Source: Lepas anatifera
Lineage: Eukaryota > Arthropoda > Thecostraca > Lepadidae
Assembly: GCA_034440635.1 (NCBI GenBank)
Contig: JAOTON010000896.1
Coordinates: 1,286,501 to 1,350,500 of the forward strand
Direction: 5' to 3'
DNA length: 64,000 nucleotides
A program made the translations under genes and the position numbers. Positions 1 through 11,989 of this stretch are shown here, piece by piece. Position 1 is the stretch's first letter, and each line of letters begins with the position of its first letter. Below the pieces are notes generated by a model that was not told where the DNA came from, searched no databases, and saw only the letters and a list, made by a program, of their open reading frames with translations.

Positions 1-266
1 TCGGTAGGGCCATTATGTGATATGAGTTTCAATCGGATAAGTTCACCCTGCTCCGACTTATGCTATCTTAAACTTTTTTGAGGTCGGGTCACTTGACCTG
101 TACTGGTGACCTGACCTGAGATGACCTAACCTTAAAATTTTCACAGAAGTTGTAAAAATGATGAGGGAAAAGGTATACCAAGTACGGCGGCGCTACGCCC
201 CGCCGTTTTTCTACTATCTCCGAAAAACCCGAGGGGGGCGGGTACCCGCCCCCGTCAATGCGCGTG
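1..266 (-). mobile_element. Family A TTAA element, partial, reverse copy
   Basis: This is the reverse complement of the first part of the full copy at 23945-24808. It shares the GACCT-rich block, the GC hairpin near 184-210 and a right end reading GTCAATGCGCGTG followed by TTAA at 267-270. The rest lies outside the window. No coding capacity is seen, so it is read as a non-autonomous, piggyBac-type (TTAA) element. Confidence 0.7.
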
Positions 267-270
267 TTAA

Positions 271-1290
271 CCAGCACTCCACCGGGGGTTCGGCGCCACC
301 TTCGCCCCACCGGGGGCCATCGATGCCCCCTAACTCCAAAAATATGGGGGTTAGCGCAAATCTGCAAAGTGCATTAGAAAGCTCGCGTGAATTCAGTAAG
401 AAATTACTTCACATGTTTAAGCGCTCAGGTCAATGGCTTGACCTCCAGAGGTCAAGAAAGGTCATGATAGGCTATTTTCACTCAAATATACAATGCTTAA
501 GAAAACTGGGCATAACTCCTATGCCATTAGAGCTATTGAGATCTGGTTAAGTACATTTGATAGAAAATTGCTAGACCTTTTTCCGCTATGTGAAACGTAA
601 AGACCTCCCGCCAGTGGTTTGACCTCCAGAGGTCACCTCGTGACCTAATATGACCTGAGGTCACGGGAGGTCAGAAAGGGACCTTGCTGTATATCAAATG
701 AAAGCCAGTGTGAAGACAAACACGTGGTGTTTGTTTCAGCGCTCTAGCTTAGTTAGGTCAAAAGTTATTGTCAAAATACTGTTTTTGACCCCTGGTGACC
801 TTGGATGACCTTGGAAAAGTTAAAGGGCAAATATGACCCCTGGGATCTGTGAAAGGGTGTCCAAAAACGCTGTTCTGAGCAGTCTGAGTATTTGTAATCA
901 TTTTTGTGGCTTTTATATCATGAGACAACTTTTTCCCCATGCTTTTCCAATGGGAGAGGTCGCCTCGTGAACTGACCTCAAGTCACGAAATCGAAAAATC
1001 CCAGATATACACGTTGTAGTCCCTGGAAGGTTCATGAAGTTTAGCAAGTTCCAAATCGATCGACCGAGAAATGTAGCTCTTATAGAGCTTCAAATTTGAA
1101 GTGAGGTGACCTTGGTTGACCTCGCCTGGTGACCTGGCCTGGGGTGACCCGGGGTAAAAATTTTCAGGAATGATGGGAAAATGATGAGGTGAGAGATAGA
1201 GCCCTCAACCCCGGTGTTGCGTTTCGTCGTTTTTTGCTATCCCGAAAAAAACCTTAGGGGGGCCATCGATGGCCCCCGGTGGGGCGAGGG
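271..1290 (+). mobile_element. Family B TTAA element, full length (1020 bp)
   Basis: TTAA stands on both sides (267-270 and 1291-1294). The ends form an imperfect inverted repeat: the right end is the complement of CCCTCGCCCCACCGGGGG, and the left end is a mutated version of it. Copies at 24813-25830 and 38107-39128 are 1018 and 1022 bp and align over their whole length. The interior is packed with TGACCT/AGGTCA words and has no meaningful open frame. TTAA duplication with a CCC-starting terminus is the piggyBac signature, so this is a piggyBac-type MITE by inference. Confidence 0.8.
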
Positions 1291-1294
1291 TTAA

Positions 1295-1730
1295 AGGAAA
1301 TGTGGCACCTTGGTTGAATCCTGGAATTTAGTCTAATTAGAGGCATTTTTACTAAAAAATATGAAAATGTCAAATATTTGTCTAAAAAATTACAATAAAC
1401 TTAATATTTTGATATTTAACATGTTCCCCTATGGTAAGAAATAAAGCTCTGCCTGTGCATGACGTCATGATCTGATAACTACTACCATATTCAATGGGCT
1501 TCCATAGGCTGACTACTCACCATGATGTTAGAATGTTGTCACGCCAACATCTCACAACTGCGGTCGTTTCCTTGGGCACATTTTGGGTACATTTTAGGTA
1601 GGTTTTTAGCTTTTCTCTACGAAAATTTCGAGTTCCAAGACAAATTATATGTTCAGCACCGGGTTTTCCGGCATGCCTTACAACTTCGCTATCTCAGTTA
1701 AATCCGTGTTATAAAGGTGCCACATTCCCT
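1295..1730. mobile_element. Family K MITE with 21-bp inverted ends
   Basis: The left end TTAAAGGAAATGTGGCACCT (1291-1310) is matched by the reverse complement of 1714-1734 with one mismatch. TTAA is present at both 1291-1294 and 1731-1734, so a TTAA target duplication fits here too. The interior is AT-rich and non-coding. Similar right ends occur near 4058-4098 and 4756-4790. The left TTAA is the same one that ends the preceding B element. Confidence 0.75.
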
Positions 1731-1734
1731 TTAA

Positions 1735-2740
1735 AAACACGGCTTCCGTTATTAGGCAGAATTTTTAGCAGTGTAACACAGCATGTAGGCTAATACTTCC
1801 CGCACTTCCGCGGCCGGCATGGCACTTCTTTGACAGAGGTATCGTTGGTGTACATAACCCCTATCTTAACAATTAGTCGAAGAAAGAACAGCTACAAAAT
1901 CTCAATCTTCGACGCTATATTTGCAGACAAATCGCCACTTTTGGCCCGGCAATCACTTTGCGAGGATTTGGTCAATAGAGTCATCGCTCCTACGCGTGCC
2001 CGGCGGCACGCGCAGCGCGCACAAAACGCCGGCGGCGTGGGGGGCTGTTGGCAGCGGGGCGGGGAAGGGGTGGTGATGAAACGCTCTCATAAACAGGCCA
2101 TGTCAACAGGGCGGCGGCTGGGCGCGTGCAATTCCCCGACCTGTGCTGGACGGCGCATCCCGCCGTGCCCAGATCGATACCAGAATCAAGCTGTTGACGG
2201 TACTAACGGCTTTCACGGCTATTCTAGGCGCAGAAAGTTGAATGAATAGGTCCATTGGAGTGCGGACAAAATTGTGTTGTATCTTTTTGGCGAGAGAGGT
2301 AGATCAGAAGTAACTCTGTTGGTTGTGCTATTGTGCATTTGTGTGTGATTTTATCCGGCTGTAATATGCTGCTTTTATCGGGAGTTTCACTTTATTTGTT
2401 TTATCATCTGACCTAGACAAGTAAGACGCTGTGATGCTTTATGGGTGAGTGGAAGTCTATTAATAAGTTCTAATATCTAAATGCTGGATTTTGTTTCCAC
2501 AGAATAGTATTAATTGCACAAGTCCTGTCACTGTCCTTGCACAAGTCCTGTCAAGTCCTGAGGAATGGGTTGTGTATGATCCCTGACAGTTTTTCTTTGC
2601 ATGTATTGCTGAGCCCAGCTGTATTGATTAGAATGTAACTACTCAATACATTTAATGGGTTCCTACCTCTCATGCTGAGTCTATGATCTGTGGGGAACCC
2701 ACTGAATTTTTAATCACACTTTGTGATATCTCAAAATGCC
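1735..2740. other. Unassigned stretch with a GC/CpG-rich patch
   Basis: No gene is recognised. A CpG-rich patch at about 1965-2190 (many CGCG and GCGGCG words) contrasts with AT-rich flanks and could be a small CpG island or an old promoter/5' exon. Its open frame resembles no known protein. A short duplicated phrase (cacaagtcctgtca) lies near 2517-2552. Confidence 0.3.
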
Positions 2741-2744
2741 TTAA

Positions 2745-3300
2745 CCCTTCATCGCCTCGCGAAGGGGGCCGGGTAGTTCGATGGGACTTCCACCTCGGTT
2801 TTTCGCAAAGGGTTGCGAGCCGATTTAAATGAAACGCACATCGTTTTGAAGGCCTCTATGGTGATCGATTCGACAATTTAAGACCAAATTTGAAATCAAT
2901 TCAGGTCAGGTCAGCATAAATGATATGTAAAGCGATTCTGTTTTCCTAAAACGAGGCTGATAAAACCAGGGTGTAACTTGACTCCTAGGAGAGCTAGATC
3001 AATTCGCAAAACATAGTTCGAAAGCTTTTGAAACGAAAAATCTGCGCATTGTCATTCCTTTTGAGGTCAGGTCAATAACATGGTCACATGAGGCCGCCAA
3101 AAGTCACGGTTGTTTAATGTTTGTGTTTGTGGAACTTTTGAACGAAAAAAGATATTGTCTTAAATTTTGTATCATTACTGACCAGCACGACCCAATAAAA
3201 TTAACATCAGGACAATTGTTATCGTTTTCAGATCTTCATGTCATTTGATAAACCCGGTCAAAGGGCATGGACCATTTGATCTAAAATTCTAAAAATAATA
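2745..3300 (+). mobile_element. Family D repeat, 3' end unclear
   Basis: It begins right after TTAA (2741-2744) with CCCTTCATCGCC. It aligns with 60940-61756 through several shared phrases: the CTCGGTTTTT..GCGAG start region, the AGGTCAGGTCA block, GAGGCTGA.AAAACCAGG, AGAGCTAGA.CAA, and the AACTTTTGAACGAA block. Homology fades near 3300. Non-coding; it probably belongs to the same TTAA-type class as families A-C. Confidence 0.55.
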
Positions 3301-5040
3301 ATTTCAGAACACAAAGGGGTCTGAAAATCAGGAAATAACATTTTCCCCATTTTCATAAGCTAAAAACGGAAATACCTCCTCTTTCCTAACAATACGTGAT
3401 GTCATCAAAATAACACTTTTCATAATCAGTGAAATGGCAAACATTGATCATAGTTTCGCTCTAAGGCCTATTCACATGGTTTCATGACAAACATCGCATG
3501 CAGGGGCTTTTGAAAAAAACATGGTGAAGTAATATCAGGACCTGCAACCAATTTTCCGAAGTGAACATTTGCTCTCATCATCAGTAACGTATTTGTTCAC
3601 TTGCCATGGCAATCGCACTCTCGGCCCGCCCGTCCATTCTCGGTCTTCTTAAGAACTGCACTGGTGAAAAAACTGAACGACAGATGGTGTTACGGCGGCC
3701 GTATCTATTCAGTGGTGTAAAGATGATATATATGCCTGACGTAAAGAAACAATTTTAGGGTTGGATTTTGAAAAAAAACATTGATATTTGTTTTGGTCTA
3801 AGTTTTCGGCCGACAGGTACATTCGCTGGTGGTTCATTCGCTAACATAGTATTTTCAGCGAGTGGGCGAGGTTTAGGGCTTACGACCAATCAAATTACTG
3901 CGGCCATATGGAAGGTATTCCTTCAGGGTTTGAAATAGGGCAATAAGCTCCTTTCCTTTGAACTTTAAGGCTCTTGGAAATGTTATACCGAGAGCTTTGG
4001 GTGAAATGAAATATGCCAATAGCGGTTTCTCAACACGCTCTACAAAACTGCTATCTCAGTTCGAAACCCATTATAAAAGTGGGAAACTCCCCTTAAAGTG
4101 AGTGCTCAATATTTGTAATGGGCTTTGAACTGAAGTAGCACTTATGAAGAGCGCGCCGCGAAATCGCTTCTGGCATATTCCATGTCACTCAACACCCCCT
4201 TAACTGAATTTCCCTGTCATTTTAACTCCAAAATGAGGGCACATGTTATTTTTCTTCAAATTTTGAAGGAATCCTTTCCATTTTGTTGCAGTAGCTGCAG
4301 CAATTTGCTGTTCTAAGCCCTTAGCCCCTCCCACTCATGAAAGATGCCATGCTAGCCAGCAAACCATTCTTCGTGCTTGATGAGATACGTAAGCTTTTAC
4401 CACATTTGCTTATTGTGACAGTAATATATTTTGGATATTTTTTAGATTTCTTAGTAAAAAGTTCTTGGAAACCTGTAGTTTATATCACGTAAGCATCGGA
4501 TTAAAAAAATATAAAACATCGACTGTAAAAACATTGCCACTAAAATGTCAGTGGTGCGTCCCATTCCGGTGCTTCATGAGAGTCTATATTTTGACAGAGA
4601 CCAGGGCTTGCACTTTTCAAACTATGAAAACAATTTTTTGATGACGTTAGAAATTGTAAGAAAAATCACAAAGTTCTATTTTCCACGCCGAAAGTCACTC
4701 CAAAATTTTTGGTCGCCTGACTTTCAAGTGTATGCTAACCATAAACAGTACTTTTTGGAGCTCTAATAAGGTGGACTACTCCCTTTAAAGAAGATCTCTA
4801 CTAGTCGGCATAATTTAATTAACACATTTCGGGAAGCAAATGACTGGAGTGTACCCTCATCGTGTTACCTTTTTTGGAGGGAAGAATGCTTTGAAACGTA
4901 CAGTGCCGCGTTAATATCGCATCCCGGTGCCATTTACATGCTTGTTTTCGTTTTTGCTTATTTCACAAACTTTTCCCATCTAAAAGCATTATGTTTTTCA
5001 TTATAGTTAAAGTGGTCAAACAGCTCCACTTTATGTTGCC
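3301..5040. other. Unassigned AT-rich sequence with K-like ends
   Basis: No gene is recognised. Two segments end in K-like termini (ATAAAAGTGGGAAACTCCCC then TTAAAG near 4098, and AATAAGGTGGACTACTCCCT then TTAAAG near 4790). They look like partial copies of MITEs related to the element at 1295-1730. Their partner ends were not found. Confidence 0.3.
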
Positions 5041-5064
5041 CTATGCACATTTCAACGTATTTTC

Positions 5065-5065
<1 letters not shown>

Positions 5066-5106
<41 letters not shown>

Positions 5107-5114
5107 ATATATAT
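5066..5114. repeat. (AT)n microsatellite
   Basis: Near-perfect alternating TA run with one C interruption close to its right end. Confidence 0.95.
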
Positions 5115-5375
5115 CACAGGAGTGACGACACGGAGACATGTCCGACGCAGACGCACCACTGTTGGCTCATCCTGCGGAGGTGCAGGTCAGCTGACCGCCT
5201 CGCGGTTTGCGGTGCGGGGGGGGCGGTCAGCCGAACTAGTAAGGTTTCTGGAGACACCGACTACGGGGTTTACATGCATACATGAGGCGCTGATGTGAAA
5301 GCCACGTGAGGTGAAGGCCCTCGATAAAAAGGTCATTGTCACACTGAGCGTTTAAGAAAATAGCTGGGCCATACA

Positions 5376-5531
5376 TAGTGGCGGATGCAACGGGGCTAGG
5401 GGGCTCAAGTCCCCCGAAATGTCTGAACGCCTTTAGTTAATGCATAGCCGAGGACTGTCCCGAGGCAATTGTGGTGGAAGTTCGAGCCCGCTAACACCCC
5501 TCCCCCCAATGAAGCCCTGGATCCGTCACTG
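5376..5531. mobile_element. hAT-like MITE, copy 1
   Basis: It starts TAGTGGCGGATGCA and ends TGGATCCGTCACTG, an imperfect inverted pair of the CAGTGGCGGATCC type common in hAT MITEs. It shares a GGGGCTAGGGGGCTCAAG..CCCCCGAAAT core with copies at 33875-34031 and 52189-52322. The flanking 8-mers match only at 5 of 8 positions, so the target duplication has decayed. Confidence 0.6.
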
Positions 5532-5879
5532 GTCGTTCAGAAAAGGTAGATGTGCTTTCAAAGCCCTCGCTTCATGCAAACGGTACTTTCAGGGATCTTA
5601 TTTTTACTTTTGGCTGATGAGTTTATATATGTTGTCTAGTTTCCATATTTGAGGCATTGTTGTTTGCAAGTGGCTGTAGACACTGTTTTAGTGAAATGCA
5701 AGTGTATTCAAATTTATTTTGAGAACAAACTTATCCATTCCATGGAAACTTCTTCATTTCAGGGCATCGCAGTTTCCCTCATCGTGCTTTCAGAAAGCTT
5801 AAAATAAAGGCAAAACAGTGCGCTTAGGTCAAAACATTGTCCAGGCTCTCCAATGCAGGAGCGCACATAAAAAGCTGTT

Positions 5880-6268
5880 GCGCGCTAAGGCTTAGAGGAG
5901 ATCTAAGATCCTTCTAAAATATGAGATCTAAGGAGATTGAGACCTCTGAGATATAAAAACCAAGAGGCGTAGAAAACGCTCTTTTGGGTGTTTGGGGGTT
6001 ACAGTGTTCTACATTATAGCCAACTTTCATTGGCCTAGGTCAATGACTTCAAGATTAAACGAGGTCACAAAGGCCACATTTTAACGGAGCGAGAAACTTA
6101 TGGGGAAATGCCGTAATTATGCAAGGAAGAGTCAGGAATATACTATGAGTGGGCAACGGTCATGTGAGCAAATAGTGTTTTTCTCGGCTACGAGCAGCTC
6201 TCTAGCCACCTCGGAAAAACAGATGGAGGGGGCCTCCGAGGCCCCCCTCGAGTGCACGAAACTTTTCG
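5880..6268 (+). mobile_element. Family E repeat, degraded copy
   Basis: It aligns with 63071-63972: the shared phrases are CTACATTATAGCC, the GGCCTAGGTCAAT block, the AACGAGGTCA/AAAGG block, GGGAAATGCCGT, and the end region CGGCTACGAGC.GCTCTC followed by a G/C-rich terminus. Internal deletions shorten it. Non-coding. Confidence 0.5.
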
Positions 6269-7955
6269 GTTACTTTGGCAGTTGGAAATTGACCCATCAG
6301 AGAAAGAGTGAGAAACAAATTGATGTTTCAAAACAATGATGTCTGTGCAGCATTTACTTCTAAGCGCAGCTTAAGGCAGAAACTAGCAACAGCTCGCCAA
6401 CGTTTTGGAGGCAGACAAGCAATAATGACTGGCAGCGGCATGGCAACAAGCAATTACTGGATATTTGGGCCTACACTGGAAGTGAAGCTGACGTTATAGC
6501 TCGAATACAAATGCCCTTCTGGTGCATGCGGGGCAGCTGTCGAGCTGTCTGGAGCACGCCAGTCTTGTGCGCCGGAAATGAAACCATGCCCAGCAGCCCT
6601 AACTCATCACTGACTGAACGCACAGCACAGCGAAAAGGCGGGACACTGAAGCACCATCATGGCCGGAGTGACTCTGCATATAGTGGCTGAGCGAAGTGGA
6701 GTGCATCAGCGGAGATGGAAGCGGAAATAGAACCCGTGGAATGGCTGGGCTAACTCGGAACTCCTGTCAAAGCTAAACGTTCTTTTTATAAAACTGCCTG
6801 CAATGTTATTGTAGTTAAGAAAGGGTCTGAAGGTGATAGGGTATCAAGTTAACTGGTAATCCTTCAAAGCATGCTTCTAGAAAAATAAGAAAAAGGCAAC
6901 GAGTGGAACAATACATGGTATTGAAACCAGAATGAAAGAAACGCGTTGCTATTGGGAGCATCTGGCAACCACGTTGTTAAAAGGTTTGTCCCGTCCCCTT
7001 ATTAGGGCTATGACTCACCTTTTATGTCACTTAAAAGCTCTTTTACAGTTTGACTCTTCATAATATGTATCTTGCGAAGTCAGTCAGAGTCATTACCGCA
7101 ACTTAAGTCGTACTTCATCGTGTAATTCCCGATGGGAGCTTCATATCACCAGGCTCAAGTCTAGCTTGATGTGCGGTCATTCTGTACATGTAAAATTCCG
7201 ATTGAGTGGCGGTACGTAACTCCTGGAACAGTCAGATGCAGCCATACAAAGGCAACAGTGGTCACCGATATGATCCAGGGAATATTAAGCATCTCGGGTG
7301 CCAAGAAAGGTTAGCCAGATTAATGGCCTGAGGCAGTCTATGGAGTTTCCAGGAAACACCATTTTCAAATGACAGTATAGGCGGATCCAGTGGGAGGCAA
7401 GTGGGGACACTTGCCCCTCACTTCCCGATTGACCTTCGGCGCCCCGTGAAATGTCTACAGCGCATCCTGAAAGGTCGGTGCCACCCCCTGAAATATCACC
7501 TCTCATCCCCTTTCGAATGCAAGTATCGGTGTCCACGATCCACGATGGGATAGGTTTCCACCCAAAAGTGTGGCGCCCCCTAGTCCGGATGGCACTCACC
7601 CAACCAAGTGTCCCCCAATTGGAGATCCTTGATCCGCCTATGAACTTAACAAACTTAACAAGCCATTCAAACCAAACTGGCTCTGAGAAGCCATTGCCGA
7701 AGCACAACGGCTTCTAATCTCTGCATGACCGTATCCCACATTTCTGACATGAGCACAATTTCCTAATATGAATGAAGCTTCATTGCTCTTGTGGCCAGTT
7801 TGGAACCCAGCATTTTGTACCAAATGATATTGCTATGAAAAGTTTTATATAATGGCCCTGTTCGACCTTAGCTGCTGATGCGCCCTAAAAACCCAAAGAC
7901 AATGTGTCATATACCAAGTCAAACCCAGTTCGTCTGTTTTAGCCGTTGGGATTGA
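6269..7955. other. Unassigned sequence
   Basis: No gene, RNA or complete repeat is recognised. A degraded hAT-end-like phrase (GCGGATCCAGTGGGAGGCA) lies near 7381. Short open frames on both strands between 7285 and 7820 overlap each other and resemble no family. Confidence 0.3.
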
Positions 7956-8235
7956 CACGCGCACTGACAGGTGGGGGCGGGTACCCGCCCCCTCAGGTTT
8001 TTTGCAGATATAATAAAAACGGCGGCGTTTAGCGCCGCTGTACTTGGCATACCTTTTTCTTGATTATTTTTACAACTTGAGCCAAAATTTTAAGGTTCGG
8101 TCATCTCAGGTCAGCTCACCAGTGCAGGTCAAGCGACCTCACTTAAAACAGTTTAAGATACCATACGTCAGAACATAGTGAACCTATCCGATTGAAACGC
8201 ATGTCACATAATGGGGCCCGTCGGCGTAGTAGCGC
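7956..8235 (+). mobile_element. Family A TTAA element, 3' truncated
   Basis: It begins CACGCGCACTGAC after a mutated TTGA site, then carries the GC hairpin, TACTTGGCATACC, and the AGGTCA-rich block as in 23945-24808. Homology stops after the ATGTCACATAATGGG phrase near 8220. Non-coding. Confidence 0.65.
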
Positions 8236-8699
8236 AGGGATCCAAATAAAAACACATTGGTGTGAAAATAAGGAAAATCGAAGGCGGCACATTGATCGGA
8301 AATCCACGTTTTCTGATTCAAAGTGATATATAACATATATTTTGAACAACACAGATTTTCAAAAATATATAAAGGAAGGACTTAAACCTTTATTTTAATG
8401 GAACAGCTTGCATAATGAAAATATTTTAAAACGTTTTGAGGTTATAGTGTGGTTTAAAAGGCAATGCAACAATATTTTGCACAAATTGGCGCCATTACAT
8501 ATCCTACAATATGTGAGCTATGATCACAATATTCTCATATTCGTATTCGCAGTCCACGATAACCCTGTATGCAAAGTAACAAAAAGATCCGAGATGGTGC
8601 CGTGCAAAAATTGGCACTTAGTGTGTCGAGTTGGCATGGAATGACCACTTTACATCTGAATCAGTAAAGACAGAAACAAATTGGAAGCAACCATTGGTC
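8236..8699. other. Unassigned AT-rich sequence
   Basis: No gene or repeat recognised between two TTAA-type elements. Confidence 0.3.
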
Positions 8700-9619
8700 A
8701 CATAGAGCAACTATTGAAAGCCTCGCAGCAAGCCTAATCGAGTGATATATAATATAACCTTACCAGATCAAATCAGGTCAAATCTAGAATTCGACCTTGA
8801 CCTAACCTCAGCTATGGAGATCTACATAGATACTAGCAAGTTTTCATTGTCCTAGGGCAATATTTTCAGGGCCCAACGAGTTCATAAATATCAAATATTG
8901 GCCGTGCTTGCGACCTATTGGGAAATATCGTAACCATGCGGGGAAACGTCTGGAACATGCTAAAGAAGGACCAGGGTAAAAAAGACCAAATAAAAAACAC
9001 ATATCCTAAAATTTTGGGTTCAACGTCATTCAAGTTCATTGACCTATGACGTCATAATATGGTAAACACCCTATAATGTACACTACAACTAGCATTACAG
9101 CAATGGTTGGGCGGGAAAGGAGGATTGACCTTTATCCATGACCTTTGACCCTGACCTTAAGCCTTGACCTTGAGTTACGTTAACTATGATATCATAGCAT
9201 AACACACGTCAGACTGGGTAACGCCATTTGATCGGAAGCACTGCGGCCAATGACCTTGAAATTACTGATATGGCCTTGATCTCTGAACTTTGACCCTGAC
9301 TTTGATCTTCATGTGAGATTACCGTGACATATTATCCCGCTTATGTGGCGTTATGACGTCATAAATCGGTCCCGAATGCAACCAAACTGGTGCGACCACG
9401 AGATTGCGGCGATTTCAAAATGTAGGTCTGATTTTGAAAGTCTATAAGTCAAAACATTTCCTACCAATTTTCAACATTCTTTCGCCAATCAACGTGCCAT
9501 TAAATTCTGTTAAATATGGCTGAGTATTGTTTTTCGGCTACGGGTGGTTCTCCGGCCACCTCGAAAGAATAGGTGGGGGGGAGGGGGGAGCTCCAAGGCT
9601 TATTTCACAAGTGCGCGTG
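8700..9619 (+). mobile_element. Mosaic C/E family repeat ending at TTAA
   Basis: 8700-8815 resembles the interior of the family C copy at 41212-42385 (ATATATAATAT.., AGGTCAAAT.., GACCTAACC). From 8816 the sequence follows family E (compare 63180-63960), including the TGACCTTTGACC block, the CGGCTACGGGTGG motif and a right end GTGCGCGTG before TTAA at 9620-9623. It is probably a recombinant or nested copy. Confidence 0.5.
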
Positions 9620-9623
9620 TTAA

Positions 9624-10119
9624 AGAGCAAATATAGAACTAAATGGGCAGCTTCAGTTATGTGTCTAAAAATTTTTGAATGCTGCGGCGCTTCCAATTAG
9701 GAACAGAACTATAAATAGAATTGACCACAGCCAAAGTAAAAACATAGAATGTAACATATGCGGATCCAGAAGCTAAGGGGGGCACTTGTCCTCACCTTCA
9801 CCGATTAGCACATTCAATCATCCAAAGGGCACTCCTGTTTTCTTTCCCTGGCACTCTCAGTTCCTGCCTTGATAAGAAAACCTAATTATGGGTCCGTAAT
9901 GACCTTCGGTAAAGGGTGCATAAGCCATTTCGGACAGAAGAAAGGGTCTTTATGTATTCAGAACTAGAATGAAGTTGGTCCCCGGTCGAGAATAATCCAA
10001 AAGGCTGGGGACCAAAAAAGTAAACTCTAATTCCTATGTAAAAACATGTCCTGTTTTAATCATTGCTCCAATGGGGGTGGGTGTTTAAGCAACCCTCATG
10101 TTTTTTCCGATGATGACGA
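9624..10119. other. Unassigned sequence
   Basis: No gene recognised. A hAT-end-like phrase (TGCGGATCCAGAAGC) occurs near 9759. Confidence 0.3.
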
Positions 10120-10610
10120 AAATTGGCGCCGTGCAAAACCGCACATACTCGGCTCAGCTTATCCTTCATCAGTTGGTTAAGAAGCCCCCGCCTAATTTCT
10201 CTCTTCATACATGACATTCTGCGCGAGATTGAATCGAAATATTCAATATTTGCGGACGAGTCAAAATGTATCGCAATATCACCTCACCAGAAGATAAACT
10301 GCGGTTGCGAAGCGATCTTGGTCACTTGCAGTCGTGGTCCGTTAGGTGGGGCCTCATCCTAAATCCATCAAAATGTCACTCGTTCACGATGACCCCCAGG
10401 TGCCCACCTGTCCGGACACTATACCTTATCAGAACAACTTTGCCAAATTCCGCGGATGAAATTCGTGACCTGGACGAGACCCGGATAGTAAACTATCTTT
10501 CTCGACCCATATATCAAATATTGTGACTCAAACGAACGGCGCACTTGGTCTCCTGATACGTTCCTAACAAAGTGCCTCGGAAACTGCAAGATTTGATGCA
10601 TAATCCCTTA
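10120..10610 (+). pseudogene. LINE reverse transcriptase fragment (CR1/Jockey-like)
   Basis: Translated pieces in changing frames resemble the end of a non-LTR reverse transcriptase. They include a degraded FADE/FADD-like box, then SPEDKLRLRSDLGHLQSW followed by a W..LNPSKC motif as seen after the YADD box of LINEs. A later piece reads SKLSFSTHISNIVTQTNGAL, the usual H..V.KAN.LG region. Frameshifts break it up, and both the N-terminal part and the endonuclease are missing. It is a dead fragment. The family is inferred from motif order only. Confidence 0.6.
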
Positions 10611-10642
10611 CTCTGGCATACTGTGCTAACGTATTGGCAGAC

Positions 10643-11060
10643 GCAGGGGGGACATTCCGGCTATGCCCTCCCCCAAAGCGCTGGAGGGGGGGCAAACTAT
10701 CTTTTGGCCCCCAAACGCCGGAGAATTTTTTTAAAGGTGCTTACACTAGGTCTGTAGAACAAAACAATCTTCGCTCCCCCCCAGGAGGAGAGACAGACAT
10801 GGGTTTGGCCCCCAGAACTCGGGTCTGCGTCCCCTTCTGTGCTAACGTTAGATCACAACTAGACATTGGCGAACGCAGAAGGGGGGGGCATTCCGGCCAT
10901 GCCCTACCTCCCCAAAGCGCTGGAAGAGGGCCAAACTATATTTTGGCCCCCAAAGGCCGGATAAAATTTTTGGAAAAGTGTTTTCACTAGGTCTGTCGAG
11001 CAATTAAATATTCGCTCCCACCCCTCCCCTCCCCACCCCCTTCCCCAGGAGAGCGATCAT
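10643..11060. repeat. Two direct copies of a G-rich module
   Basis: 10643-10795 and 10873-11060 share a run of matching phrases about 230 bp apart (CATTCCGGC.ATGCCCT, CCCAAAGCGCTGGA, TTTTGGCCCCCAAA, CACTAGGTCTGT). The 12-mer CTGTGCTAACGT occurs at 10621-10632 and again at 10837-10848, flanking the first copy. That could be a target-site duplication or part of the duplication. Confidence 0.55.
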
Positions 11061-11090
11061 GTACTTGGAGAGGAGCTTATACTAGATCTG

Positions 11091-11351
11091 TTGCTCACCC
11101 AAATCGCACCATTAGTAGCCTATGTTTGTAACATCACAACGTCCCTATCCAGATGCCTCACTTTTCACCTCCAGAGTGGTGACCCTCAACAACACATGGC
11201 CACAGTACATAACACTTACATTAAACGCCAGGACTTGGTGGAAAACACACGAATCCTTGCCCTCGAAAGCACCCTGCAACGTCTAAAGATAATGGAGGCA
11301 GTCTTGATCCAGATCCTCCGACCTGTGCTTAACAACCAGCGGGCGCCCTAG
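11091..11351 (+). pseudogene. Retroelement-like C-terminal fragment (GIY-YIG type?)
   Basis: The 87-codon open frame contains a CLTFHLQSGDPQQHM segment, then HNTYIKRQDLVENTRIL and LKIMEAVLIQILRPVLNNQ. That order (HLQ.G...H, HN, R..LVENT.I, EA..I....P.LN.Q) is the one I associate with the C-terminal tail of invertebrate retroelement proteins, often linked to GIY-YIG or Penelope-like endonucleases. Only the tail is present, and no upstream coding region in frame is seen. The assignment rests on recall of motif patterns and is tentative. Confidence 0.35.
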
Positions 11352-11989
11352 GGATCTGGATGATAAGTGATGGTTGGCCATCACTTGAGTCAGAAAAAAG
11401 GAGTGTTGTGAGAAATATTATTATTAGAAGTCTTATTTGCGTGTTTTATATAGTGTTTTTATATATGGTGTCCTAAAAATGAAAACCTGGAATTTTAACA
11501 TGCATCTTGATACTCAGTTTGTTAAAAGAAATGATAACGCTGCAGAAAGATTAGGTACTTTTCGAAAGTACCCTGTAAAAAATTTGTACACCGTCGGTGC
11601 AAGCACAGACGGCTATCAAGTGTCAAGAAATCATAGCAGCACCATGTTGTCGGGATGTTCCGAGTCATGTGGTATGCTTGGTGCTATCCCTGCGGTTTAA
11701 AAGGCACAGCTACACACAGAGAATTTTTAGTACCCTCTGTACTACTTGAACTCTTTTTTATAACTCAGTAGCCTGGGGCTCCTAAGCTAAGTCCTAATCC
11801 GGGAGTGAAATCGGACACACCAAATAAAGTGATTCACCAAAGTACATTTTACAGTGTCAATGTATTTGTCATGTTTTTCACTCTCCAATCGATACTGCAT
11901 GGACTCCATGGCTATATTAGATTAGAGTACTAACAACATGCAAGCAAGAGGTAAGATAACCGTTATCTTAGATCAGTACCCTGGTGGCT

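Noticed and set aside
1830..2249. 140-codon open frame in the GC-rich patch
   Set aside because: Arginine-rich, with no family resemblance and no splice or promoter support; kept only as a possible CpG island.
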